Shown: positions 1 to 7,302 of the stretch, one piece after another
How positions within the stretch are numbered: the first letter of the stretch is position 1
How the letters are laid out: every line of letters begins with the position of its first letter
Assembly: GCA_030640155.1 (NCBI GenBank)
Contig: DAOWJX010000032.1
Location: 1-16,287 of the forward strand
DNA from: Candidatus Aegiribacteria sp.
GTDB lineage: Bacteria; Fermentibacterota; Fermentibacteria; Fermentibacterales; JCC-6
Direction: 5' to 3'
DNA: 16,287 bases
Notes under the pieces: generated by a model
What the model was told of the DNA's origin: nothing
What the model saw: the letters and a program-made list of their open reading frames with translations, nothing else
Databases searched by the model: none
Program-made: the position numbers and the translations under genes

Positions 1-68
1 ACCAATTCAATATCGATAGCTGCGCACGCTATCATGGCAGCAAATGTCAGTATCATGGCGTATCTCAA
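1..68 (-). CDS. N-terminal fragment of a membrane or exported protein (cut by window edge)
   Basis: Only the first 22 full codons are visible. From a TTG at 68-66 the frame reads MRYAMILTFAAMIACAAIDI and then Glu-Leu at the edge. This is a short charged start followed by a hydrophobic stretch, as in a signal peptide or first membrane helix. The Cys after Met-Ile-Ala could be a weak lipobox, but that is not convincing. TTG is chosen because a near-perfect Shine-Dalgarno (AAGGAGGT, 84-77) lies 8 nt upstream of it, while the next ATG (56) would be 20 nt away. The TTGA overlaps the stop of the WalJ-like gene, which makes it the next cistron of the operon. No family can be recognised from so little. 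Confidence 0.6.
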   Translation of the reverse strand, partial: MRYAMILTFAAMIACAAIDIEL

Positions 69-844
69 TGCGACCTACCTCCTTGCAAATCCAGAGCAGG
101 CAGCGCCATATCCTGCATGCCGGTCAGGATTTTCAATGATTCTCCCGCTACTTTTCTTAATGCGTTCTCCGCCAGACTTGGAAGGTTGTTCTCCTGACTC
201 AGATGCGCCAGAACACATACTTCCAGATTCTTGTGACTAACCGAACCAAGCAGCTCTGCGGCAGCCTGGTTCGAGAGGTGACCGGTGGTTGACGCAATCC
301 TCTGCTTCAGGCTCCATGGATAATTTCCTTCCCATAGCATATCTTCATCATGATTGAATTCCAGAACAAGTGCAGTACATCCGGAAAGGCTTTCCTTAAC
401 CAGAGGACTGGACTGCCCGAGATCAGTGGCGATTCCAAGCCGACCGGAATCCCACTCAATTACATATCCTGATGGATCGGCTGCGTCATGAGCAACACTG
501 AACGCACTTATCGAATATGCTCCAAAATCAAAACTGGTTCCATTTGGAAATACGATAATTTCCTGGATTTTACCTAGTCTATGTCTGGAAGCGTTCAATG
601 TTCCCTCTGTAGCAAAAACAGGAATCCCCCACTTTCTCGAAATCACCCCGGCACCCTTTACATGATCCGAGTGTTCATGACTGACAAACAGCGCTTGAGG
701 ATGTATACCGGAAAAACCGGAATCAACAAGTCTGGATGTGTGCAGCTTCCCGCTCAGTCCCGCGTCAATGAAAATCATTATCCCGTCATGTTCTACTGTA
801 AGAGCATTACCTCTGCTGCCGCTGGCGAGTACACCAAGTCTCAT
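65..844 (-). CDS. walJ: WalJ/YycJ-like MBL-fold metallo-hydrolase
   Basis: This 259-residue protein has the usual length for the YycJ/WalJ branch of metallo-beta-lactamase-fold hydrolases. An N-terminal SGSRGNA motif is followed by IDAGLSG, then the metal-binding motif SHEHSDH (residues 55-61, HxHxDH), SVAHDAADPSG, IATDLG, EFNHD and GHLSNQ, all in family order. These ligands imply a two-metal hydrolase. Known relatives are linked to cell-wall/WalRK loci or to nuclease/phosphodiesterase activity, and the substrate here is unknown. The protein is cytoplasmic, with no signal peptide. Its ATG overlaps the stop of the upstream GHL10 gene by four bases (ATGA), with AGGA 8 nt before it. Assignment to the family is firm; the symbol is by resemblance only. 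Confidence 0.85.
   Translation of the reverse strand: MRLGVLASGSRGNALTVEHDGIMIFIDAGLSGKLHTSRLVDSGFSGIHPQALFVSHEHSDHVKGAGVISRKWGIPVFATEGTLNASRHRLGKIQEIIVFPNGTSFDFGAYSISAFSVAHDAADPSGYVIEWDSGRLGIATDLGQSSPLVKESLSGCTALVLEFNHDEDMLWEGNYPWSLKQRIASTTGHLSNQAAAELLGSVSHKNLEVCVLAHLSQENNLPSLAENALRKVAGESLKILTGMQDMALPALDLQGGRSH
77..84 (-). promoter_or_regulatory. Shine-Dalgarno deciding a TTG start
   Basis: On the minus strand this reads AAGGAGGT, almost the full anti-SD complement, 8 nt before the TTG at 68. It lies inside the end of the WalJ-like gene. It supports both a further gene to the left and its TTG start. Confidence 0.65.
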
Positions 845-2025
845 AATGCAGGTCCTACATCATTCGAAACACGATGAAATACAGCTGAATCAATCGGATA
901 CTCCGGATGCCCTGTCTGACCCCAGAAATTTCTTAGCTTCCATGCGCTGTCAGCGGGCAGTGAGTTAAGGCTGAACACACAGATACCGCTACCTCCACGC
1001 GCAAGGGCTTCTTGCGCACCAATCAGTGCGGAGGTAATCGACTGATTGTAAATACCTATTCCATGAACTACTCTTGATGGATGAATACCGGTTCCGAGAA
1101 TCGCCAGTTCCCTTGCCTTCGCTGCATCTGTGGTATAGGCCATCGTACAGACAAAATCAATAAGCCCAGCAGAAAGCCAGTATCTCCAGTCGCAGGAATA
1201 ATGGCTTGCAGCTTCGTATGGATCGGCCATTACAGCACATGACAGAAGTGTTTCCGGTGATTCTCCCCTTAAAGCAAATCTCACCGTCTCCACTGTCATG
1301 GTAACCTGACTGATTTTCCATTGAGACCACAATTCAGACAGTTCTTCCCCCCCACTGCTCCTTCTGAAGAGATCCAGAGGGTCTCTTCCCGTCTTGAAAT
1401 AGAACGCTTCCATTGAAGATGATTCAAATCCAAAGAAGGGATTTGGATAACGAATGTAATCAAGGTGTATTCCATCAACGTTGTACTCAGTCGCGATTTC
1501 AACGGCGATATCCGCAATAAATTCACGAACCTCGGGTACTGAGGGAGACAGAGTAGCTCCTACAAGTCCTTTTTCCTCACATTCCGTGCGCGAGTAATCT
1601 CTGCTTGATCGACCATATCTATCAGCGATAAACCAGTCAGGGTTGGAGTGCCAGATATGTGTGGAATCCGAAGGCGGCTGCGGAGCGGACCAAACAAGAA
1701 ATGCATTTACCCATGCATGAACTTCCATTCCGCGAGGACGAGCTCTCGTTATAATATATTCAAGCGGATCGAAATCCCCCTGAAAAGCTGCCATTGGAAG
1801 TATGGAGGAATCGTAGTAGGCTTCCGCTCTGCCTACTACCTGGACAATAAGACCATTTGCTCCAGCTTCAGCAGCATTCTCTACAAGCGCATCTATCGCT
1901 TCAGGGCTGGTCAGTCCATCTCTCACAACCCAGAAGTATCTGCTTGCACATACAGGAACAGTTCCCTGAACTGCCCCTGCGAAAATCAGCATGACCTGCA
2001 GTAATACTGGTAATCCTGTCTTCAT
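841..2025 (-). CDS. Secreted GHL10-type glycoside-hydrolase-like protein (DUF187 family)
   Basis: The 394-residue protein begins with Lys at position 3 and a hydrophobic core (residues 4-19), with small residues up to about Ala27, which is a probable signal peptide. The rest looks like a TIM barrel of the glycosyl-hydrolase-like 10 family. It has FWVVRDGLTSPEAI near the N-terminus, GLIVQVVGRAEAYY, EVHAWVNAF (101-109), NPDWF and the hallmark VDGIHLDYIRYP (183-194), then FVCTMAYTTDA towards the end. Family members are thought to act on cell-wall or extracellular glycans, and Asp/Glu residues in these motifs would be catalytic, but no substrate can be read from sequence. The start overlaps the previous stop as ATGA. 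The ribosome-binding site is weak (AAAGATC), which fits coupling. The exported location contrasts with the cytoplasmic enzymes on both sides. Confidence 0.85.
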   Translation of the reverse strand: MKTGLPVLLQVMLIFAGAVQGTVPVCASRYFWVVRDGLTSPEAIDALVENAAEAGANGLIVQVVGRAEAYYDSSILPMAAFQGDFDPLEYIITRARPRGMEVHAWVNAFLVWSAPQPPSDSTHIWHSNPDWFIADRYGRSSRDYSRTECEEKGLVGATLSPSVPEVREFIADIAVEIATEYNVDGIHLDYIRYPNPFFGFESSSMEAFYFKTGRDPLDLFRRSSGGEELSELWSQWKISQVTMTVETVRFALRGESPETLLSCAVMADPYEAASHYSCDWRYWLSAGLIDFVCTMAYTTDAAKARELAILGTGIHPSRVVHGIGIYNQSITSALIGAQEALARGGSGICVFSLNSLPADSAWKLRNFWGQTGHPEYPIDSAVFHRVSNDVGPAL

Positions 2026-3137
2026 ATTTCTGATCTTTTGCTGTCGAAACAGATTTCGGAAACAGCCCTGATAAAATGCTCGATATCGACGATATTATTC
2101 TCTGGACTGATTGAAAAACCCAGATATCTGTCCGGATTGGATATGTCTCTGCCTATATTCTCCAGATAAGCAAGCCTCTCTGAGGAGTTGTGCGATGGAA
2201 GAACGATATTTGCATTCTCCAGCTTCGCATGGAATCTATCCGGCACTCTCCTCATGCTCAGCAAAGCCGCTCCCGGAAGAAGATTATCGGTACAATCTCC
2301 GATGATGGAGTATTTAATCCCATTACAATCAAGACCGTCAAGCAGATCTGTGCGAAGCTGATTTACAATCCTTGCTCTGGGAACAATACCGGTGTTGATA
2401 ATATCAATAGCAGCAGTCATTCCGGAAATTCCAGGGATATTCATCATGCAGGAGAATTCCGGAGCATTACTCATCAGCCAGGGATCAAAATCAGTTATTA
2501 CTACTGCTGCTGCCCCCGGTGGTCCACCGATTTTCTGCGAAGAAACAGTGATTGCGTCTATATCAGTACTGGATAAATCAATCTCGACCTTCCCGGCCGC
2601 ATTACAGGTATCGGAGTGAAAAAGTGCTCCATTCGAATGAGCTATCGCCGAGAGTTCTTCAACGGGTTGAATAATACCCGAAATACCACTTGACCAGGCA
2701 ATGGTTACAAGACCGGTTTCATTATTTATTGCATCCTGCAATGCCTCAGGAATTATCCTGCCGTCGCTGTTGATCGGAAGAATAGTAATACTGTATCCCT
2801 CTCTTCTGAGCATCCTGAGAGCTGTAATGATAGAAGAATGTTCAACTGGAGATGAGATTATGTGTTTCCTGTTTTTTCCCCCTGCCTGCCTTCCCATGGA
2901 AAGGACGGAAAGACCGTTTGCCACTCCACCATCGTAATAGAACAGCGTTCTTGCGCCACCGAAGAACTCAGCAATCAGAGTATCCGCTTCTTCCACGAAT
3001 TTCTGCGTTTTTCTTCCCGGCAGATTACTGCTGCGACGATGGCCATATCCATTCTTCATCATCGCGGTGAACGCTTTAATTGCTTTTCCGTTGACAGGCG
3101 TCATTGTAAGATGATCAAGGTACGTAATTCTGTTCAG
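2022..3137 (-). CDS. NifS/IscS-like class V aminotransferase (PLP enzyme), probable CTG start
   Basis: This is a fold-type I PLP enzyme of the cysteine-desulfurase branch, 371 residues from CTG. From the in-frame ATG at 3104 the conserved N-terminal strand would be lost. Upstream codons read ITYLDHLTMTPVNGKAI, matching the YLDNAATTPV start of the family. The CTG at 3137 has GGGAG 7 nt upstream and overlaps the gpsA stop, whereas the ATG has no Shine-Dalgarno. Recognisable parts are SPVEHSS (His stacking on PLP), FHSDTCNAAGK (Asp to the PLP nitrogen) and SSQKIGGPPG with the PLP-binding Lys (residue 191 counted from ATG), where the usual preceding His is Gln. The SGSAC active-site Cys loop and the RxGT motif are not visible. 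Desulfurase activity is therefore doubtful, and another lyase or transaminase role is possible. The 3' end overlaps the next gene by ATGA. Confidence 0.8.
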   Translation of the reverse strand: MNRITYLDHLTMTPVNGKAIKAFTAMMKNGYGHRRSSNLPGRKTQKFVEEADTLIAEFFGGARTLFYYDGGVANGLSVLSMGRQAGGKNRKHIISSPVEHSSIITALRMLRREGYSITILPINSDGRIIPEALQDAINNETGLVTIAWSSGISGIIQPVEELSAIAHSNGALFHSDTCNAAGKVEIDLSSTDIDAITVSSQKIGGPPGAAAVVITDFDPWLMSNAPEFSCMMNIPGISGMTAAIDIINTGIVPRARIVNQLRTDLLDGLDCNGIKYSIIGDCTDNLLPGAALLSMRRVPDRFHAKLENANIVLPSHNSSERLAYLENIGRDISNPDRYLGFSISPENNIVDIEHFIRAVSEICFDSKRSEI

Positions 3138-4135
3138 TCTATTACTCCCATCTTCGTGAAACTCTCTGGAAATTCTTCCTTCTCGGGTCTCGAGAAGAGC
3201 TCACTAATTGCCTTTATGATTGGATAATTTCCATTAAGTATCTTCCTGACAGTCCTTGTAATAGGCATATCTACACCATATCTGTCAGCGAGTGTCATTA
3301 TGGCATAGGATGTGTCCACTCCCTCTGCCAGCCCCGATATGCCTTCGGTGGTTCCGCAGGCAAACGCTTCCCCGAATATCCTGTTGTGACTGAAAGGAGA
3401 AAACAGGGTCGCCTCGTAATCACCCAGGTGAGAAAGCCCGTATACACTTCTCCAGTCACCGCCCATTGCTGCAACAAGCCTGGCAACTTCCTGTGGAGCA
3501 CGAGCCATGAGAGCGCCCTTGAGACCTGACATATTGAGTCCGTCAAGGATTCCAGCTGCTATTCCAATAACGTTCTTGGCAGCAGCTCCCACTTCGCAGC
3601 CGATCATGTCACGCGATCGGTAGAATCGTATCAGATCACTGCTCATCAACCTGGATATGCGAATAGCGTTATCATCACTACCGGATGCAATAATCATGCA
3701 ACTGGGTACTTCAGCTAAAAATTGCTGCGGGTGTCCGGGGCCTACCCAGACCGAAAGACTTCGCGGATTCAGGCCTTCCTGATCAGCGATTTCTGACAAT
3801 CTCAATCCGGTTACTTTTTCTATACCCTTCATGCAGAGAATGATATCTTTGTCTGACAGATCGCTTGCGGATAGTTCTGATGCAAGTTTTCTGAATTCCT
3901 GAGCAGGAACCGCTATAGTTATCAGGTCACAGGTAGATACTTCTGTAAGATCTGTGGTTAAACGGATATTATCGGGAAGCTCAAGATACCTGTTCTTTCC
4001 GGTTTTCTGAAGCTCACGAAAACCAGGTGCGTCTCCGGGTTCCCAGCCAAGCATTGTATTTCCAACTCTGGATCCATACCAGAGATGGAAACTTCCCCAT
4101 CTCCCGCATCCTAGAACTGCCTGCTTAATCGGCAT
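3134..4135 (-). CDS. gpsA: GpsA-like NAD(P)+-dependent glycerol-3-phosphate dehydrogenase
   Basis: The protein has 333 residues, the usual GpsA length. The family enzyme makes sn-glycerol 3-phosphate from dihydroxyacetone phosphate for phospholipid synthesis. The Rossmann motif is GCGRWG (9-14), followed by CMKGIEK (catalytic-site Lys103), EVGAAAKNVIGIAAG (Lys187), and GDYEAT (239-244), which keeps the Asp and Thr of the substrate site. Two family motifs are altered. The usual GPSFAxE reads GPGHPQQF (132-139). The conserved SRN reads SHN (249-251), so the Arg thought to hold the substrate phosphate is His250. The start ATG lies within the last 11 bases of the upstream DUF362 gene, with AAGGAG 11 nt before it. 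The family is secure. Whether it is the housekeeping enzyme or a divergent dehydrogenase is less so. Confidence 0.85.
   Translation of the reverse strand: MPIKQAVLGCGRWGSFHLWYGSRVGNTMLGWEPGDAPGFRELQKTGKNRYLELPDNIRLTTDLTEVSTCDLITIAVPAQEFRKLASELSASDLSDKDIILCMKGIEKVTGLRLSEIADQEGLNPRSLSVWVGPGHPQQFLAEVPSCMIIASGSDDNAIRISRLMSSDLIRFYRSRDMIGCEVGAAAKNVIGIAAGILDGLNMSGLKGALMARAPQEVARLVAAMGGDWRSVYGLSHLGDYEATLFSPFSHNRIFGEAFACGTTEGISGLAEGVDTSYAIMTLADRYGVDMPITRTVRKILNGNYPIIKAISELFSRPEKEEFPESFTKMGVID
3145..3149 (-). promoter_or_regulatory. Shine-Dalgarno deciding a CTG start
   Basis: On the minus strand this reads GGGAG, inside the last codons of gpsA. It lies 7 nt before CTG (3137-3135) and more than 35 nt before the first ATG (3104). 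It is the main local evidence for the non-AUG start of the class V gene. Confidence 0.5.
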
Positions 4136-5249
4136 TGTCGGACATACTCCTTATGGTTTCAACTGAAGCATACTTTTTAAACAACTCTCCCCACGGAGTC
4201 GCGAGAGCTTCCCTGATTCTTTTTTTACCGACAAGATTCAGCCAGAATACATCATGATATAATCTGCTTGCGAAAAAAGACCATGGAACAATAGGGCTTC
4301 TCAGTAGAATATTCTCCAGAGGTTTCAGCCAGCCGTGGTAGATAACCTTCTGTCCTCTGCTTGCGAAAGTCTCTGTCTGTACGAAATGGAAGTTCACCTT
4401 TGATATGTCTTCTCCTACAACCTCGATCTCTGCTGTATCTCCAACCCCGAGTCCTTCTTCGTGAGCAAGCCTTATGAAATCCAGTTTCATCGGATCAAAC
4501 CCCTGCATTTTTGCGCTTATCGCGTCAATTGCCACCTGATCCGCGGAAGCCAGAATGTAATTCTTAACATGGGGAATCATCGCTCTAGGTCCGGGTCCTT
4601 CTCCGGCAAATGTTCCATCCATCACAGCAAGAATACCGGGGTGTATCTCCTTCTGTATTCTGAGAAGATCAACAAGGGTTTCGTGTATTACACTGTGTGT
4701 CCAGTGGCGACGCTCACTTAGCAGGCCACCGAAAGCGTTCTTCATCGCACCTGTGATTGTAGTAAATACATGTGTTTTCATTGTTGGAAGATGAATAATA
4801 TTCTTTCCTATGAGAACATCCGGAACCTTCACGCCATCAGGGAAAATTTTCCCAAGTACTCTGAAAGGCTTGTCAGGTTTGAATTCAACCCACTTTACCG
4901 GTTTTTCGTAGAGTCTTACCTTTCGAATTCCATGCAGGTCTTCGTCGACCTGCCTGAGATGGTTTTTAATTTCCCCCTTCTTATCACTGACGACAACGGT
5001 CCTGTTATGAGTGGAAATAAGCTGGTCTTTACTGTAACCATCCTTCAGAAGGCTTCTTATCACGCCATCAAGCTGCCATGGTGTTGTTGAACAGGCTGGA
5101 TACCAGTGATGCCATGACACATTTATCTTAAGCAGAACGTCCTGGCTTTTATCCAGGAAGTCCAGATAATCAATGCTTTCGAGAAGTCTGTGATAATCCT
5201 CCAGAACGGTATCCGGTGATGTTTTCAGTACAGCGACTTTACTTTTCAT
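4125..5249 (-). CDS. DUF362 domain protein without ferredoxin motif
   Basis: A 374-residue member of DUF362, a family of unknown biochemical function often found in anaerobes. It shows the family pattern DVLLKINVSWHHW (about 38-50), HLPTMKTH, TGAMKNAFGG, VMDGTFAGEGPGP and ADQVAIDAISAKMQGFDP. The C-terminal 100 residues (HGWLKPLENILL onward) carry no Cys cluster, unlike the other DUF362 protein of this operon. They contain an aromatic-rich stretch (PWSFFASRLYHDVFWLNLVG) that may lie at a membrane or protein interface. Its ATG overlaps the acyltransferase stop by four bases (ATGA), with AAGGA 6 nt upstream, so it is coupled. The role is unknown; position between an acyltransferase and GpsA hints at lipid or envelope chemistry, which is inference. 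Confidence 0.85.
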   Translation of the reverse strand: MKSKVAVLKTSPDTVLEDYHRLLESIDYLDFLDKSQDVLLKINVSWHHWYPACSTTPWQLDGVIRSLLKDGYSKDQLISTHNRTVVVSDKKGEIKNHLRQVDEDLHGIRKVRLYEKPVKWVEFKPDKPFRVLGKIFPDGVKVPDVLIGKNIIHLPTMKTHVFTTITGAMKNAFGGLLSERRHWTHSVIHETLVDLLRIQKEIHPGILAVMDGTFAGEGPGPRAMIPHVKNYILASADQVAIDAISAKMQGFDPMKLDFIRLAHEEGLGVGDTAEIEVVGEDISKVNFHFVQTETFASRGQKVIYHGWLKPLENILLRSPIVPWSFFASRLYHDVFWLNLVGKKRIREALATPWGELFKKYASVETIRSMSDNAD

Positions 5250-6160
5250 GTTCTATCCTTATACAATCCTGTGGTTTTCCATCTTCGATGTGCCCACCAG
5301 TAGAGTTCCGGGCTTTCTCTGATCAATCTTTCAAGTTCAAGCGTATATTGCTGCGTAATCCGTTCTTCAGCTTCTTCCCTGGAAATATCTCCTTCAGGAC
5401 GTATTGGTTCCTTTATCACAAGCCTGTGGTCGGGACCTTTCCCGATTCGAAGCAGCGCCGCCAGAACAACCGGCACTCCAATCTTTGCGGAAAATGCAGC
5501 TGCACCTCTCGGAGTGGAAGCGGGGTAATCAAAAAAATTAACGATTATTCCACTGTCTCCGGCATCCTGATCTGACAACCAGCAAACATACCCCCCCCGT
5601 TTCATCGATGATAATACGCCTTTTACCGCCGCTCTCCGATTGTACAATTCTATCCCGTGCATGGAACGCATATGATTGATAAACCCATCAACCAGACTGT
5701 TGCTCTGCCGTCCCACGAGAAAAGCAACATCTCCAAGAAGATACTTGTTTGCAATACCGAAGAGTTCCCAGTTTCCAAAATGCCCTGTGATGATGATCGC
5801 TCCCTTTTCACGAAGGAGAACTTCAAGAGCTTCAGGGTTATCTATCCTGATATGCTTTTCTATATAGCTTTGATCCATTTTCCACTGTCGTGCAAATTCA
5901 ATCATGAAACGCCCGGAATTCTTGAAGGATAGAAGCGCAATTCGTTTAAGTTCCTCACGTGACTTCTCAGGAAATGCAAGTTCAAGATTTACAAGTACAA
6001 TACTTCTTCTGATTCGCAGCACTTTCCATGCGAACCATCCCATGAACGCGCCCAGTGACAGAGCACACCTGATTGGCAGAAGACCCACCACAAAAACGGT
6101 AATCCGAACAAGCACATACTCAATCCTGTGACCGAATGAAGGTTTTTCCTGTTTTTCCAT
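5246..6160 (-). CDS. LpxL/HtrB-like lysophospholipid acyltransferase family protein
   Basis: This 304-residue protein belongs to the family of late Kdo-lipid A acyltransferases and related enzymes, which move an acyl chain onto a lipid at the inner face of the cytoplasmic membrane. An N-terminal hydrophobic segment (about residues 17-45) should anchor it. The catalytic HX4E is HFGNWE (His127, Glu132 counted from ATG 6160), followed by LVGRQSN, WLSDQDAG, STPRGAAAFSAKIGVPV and the C-terminal WWAHRRWK typical of the family. The ATG at 6160 is preferred over the TTG at 6175. It has AGGAG 5 nt upstream and follows the preceding stop by one base (TGAGATG). Lipid A-type substrate is possible but not shown, because no lpx genes are in view; phospholipid or another glycolipid could be the acceptor. 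Confidence 0.85.
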   Translation of the reverse strand: MEKQEKPSFGHRIEYVLVRITVFVVGLLPIRCALSLGAFMGWFAWKVLRIRRSIVLVNLELAFPEKSREELKRIALLSFKNSGRFMIEFARQWKMDQSYIEKHIRIDNPEALEVLLREKGAIIITGHFGNWELFGIANKYLLGDVAFLVGRQSNSLVDGFINHMRSMHGIELYNRRAAVKGVLSSMKRGGYVCWLSDQDAGDSGIIVNFFDYPASTPRGAAAFSAKIGVPVVLAALLRIGKGPDHRLVIKEPIRPEGDISREEAEERITQQYTLELERLIRESPELYWWAHRRWKTTGLYKDRT

Positions 6161-6161
6161 C

Positions 6162-7268
6162 TCAGCTCCTGCCAAAGGGAATCCGTACTTTTACAGCCTG
6201 CTCCGGACACAATTCATGACAGCAGAGGCACATGATGCATTTATGTCGGTCCATTACTGCTCTGCCATTTTTAATAATTATCGCGTTTACAGGGCAACCC
6301 TTTTCGCAGACTCCACAGCCAGTACACTTCTCTGTAGATACAGGTGGTTTCTTGAAGAGCATTCTCGCTATTCCTCCCAGGAATGAAGGAAGCAGGTTAT
6401 AGAAGCTCTCACCGGGTACTCTGAAATTCTCAAGCATACATTCTTTCAAACCGTATACAGTGATTTCAGAGCGTGGTTTCCCCAGTCCCCGTTCACGAGC
6501 AATTCTGTTTGTATAGATCTCAAGAGGATCAAGACCGGCCAGTTCAGCCATAACCATGTCGAGACACACACCATCTCGCGAAAGACCAAGCAAACCGTCC
6601 CATCTGGGAGTTCCATCGGTACTCGGTCCTTTTCCATCCATCGCAAGAATTGCATCCATAATGGTTAAATCAAAATTGACGATCTCGTAGATATCAACAA
6701 GGTATTGCGATAAATCAACCGGCCTTATTCCATAACTGTGCAGCACAGCTTTTCCAAGTCCTGGGATCGCGCCAAAAGCATTTTTCACCGCATTGGTCAA
6801 CCTGCAAAGTCCGTGTGTTTTGAACTTGCACATATTTATTAATACATCGCATTTGAGAACTGGACATGCAATGTCGTATGTTCTGCTCATGACCGTCTTT
6901 CGAACACATCCAGCTTTTTCAAAATTAATCAGCTCAAATCCGAGTTCTTCAGCAATCCTGGAGTACCCGCAGTTCTTCCAGTATCTTTCAACCCCTCTTA
7001 CAGCTCCACCGGGACTATCTCCTACAGTAACTGTGCACCCCTCGTTGCGCAGCAGAATAACCATCGCGGCAACAACCTCCGGATGTGTTGTTATCGCTCT
7101 TTCGGGTGATTTTGCAGAGAGCATATTGACCTTTAGAAGAACTTCAGCACCCGGAACAACCGAATCCGGCCATCCTCCAGCCTGTTCAAGCATCATAAGA
7201 ATCGCATCGATCAGTTCGCTTCTGTCATACGATTCGAATCCCGCTCTGAGAACTACGTCATATGTCAT
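6162..7268 (-). CDS. DUF362 domain protein with C-terminal 2x[4Fe-4S] ferredoxin domain
   Basis: The 368-residue protein joins a DUF362 domain (about 1-300) to a bacterial ferredoxin-like tail. DUF362 signs are VLLKVNMLSAKSPERAITTH, VTVGDSPGG, CKFKTHGLCRLTNAVKNAFG, IMDAILAMDGKGP and LDMVMAELAGLDP. The tail has two classical cluster motifs, CTGCGVCEKGCP and CIMCLCCHELCP, so it should bind two 4Fe-4S clusters and pass electrons. No signal peptide is seen, so it is cytoplasmic. The start is the ATG at 7268, 34 nt after the diguanylate cyclase stop, with only a weak GAAAG upstream. It appears to be the first gene of the tightly coupled left block. The DUF362 function is unknown; a redox step supporting the adjacent lipid enzymes is a guess. 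Confidence 0.88.
   Translation of the reverse strand: MTYDVVLRAGFESYDRSELIDAILMMLEQAGGWPDSVVPGAEVLLKVNMLSAKSPERAITTHPEVVAAMVILLRNEGCTVTVGDSPGGAVRGVERYWKNCGYSRIAEELGFELINFEKAGCVRKTVMSRTYDIACPVLKCDVLINMCKFKTHGLCRLTNAVKNAFGAIPGLGKAVLHSYGIRPVDLSQYLVDIYEIVNFDLTIMDAILAMDGKGPSTDGTPRWDGLLGLSRDGVCLDMVMAELAGLDPLEIYTNRIARERGLGKPRSEITVYGLKECMLENFRVPGESFYNLLPSFLGGIARMLFKKPPVSTEKCTGCGVCEKGCPVNAIIIKNGRAVMDRHKCIMCLCCHELCPEQAVKVRIPFGRS
6166..6170 (-). promoter_or_regulatory. Shine-Dalgarno deciding the acyltransferase start
   Basis: On the minus strand this reads AGGAG in the last codons of the ferredoxin-DUF362 gene, 5 nt before the ATG at 6160. It argues against the longer TTG-started reading frame from 6175. 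Confidence 0.6.
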
Positions 7269-7302
7269 AACATCTTTCAGGAATCATCTTACATGTACCG
7301 GA

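Noticed and set aside
1648..2004. Plus-strand 118-codon frame opposite the GHL10 gene
   Set aside because: It is antisense to a well-supported gene with family motifs and has no recognisable protein features.
6161..6175. TTG start giving five extra residues on the acyltransferase
   Set aside because: The ATG at 6160 has AGGAG at 5 nt and sits one base after the upstream stop; the TTG has no such support.
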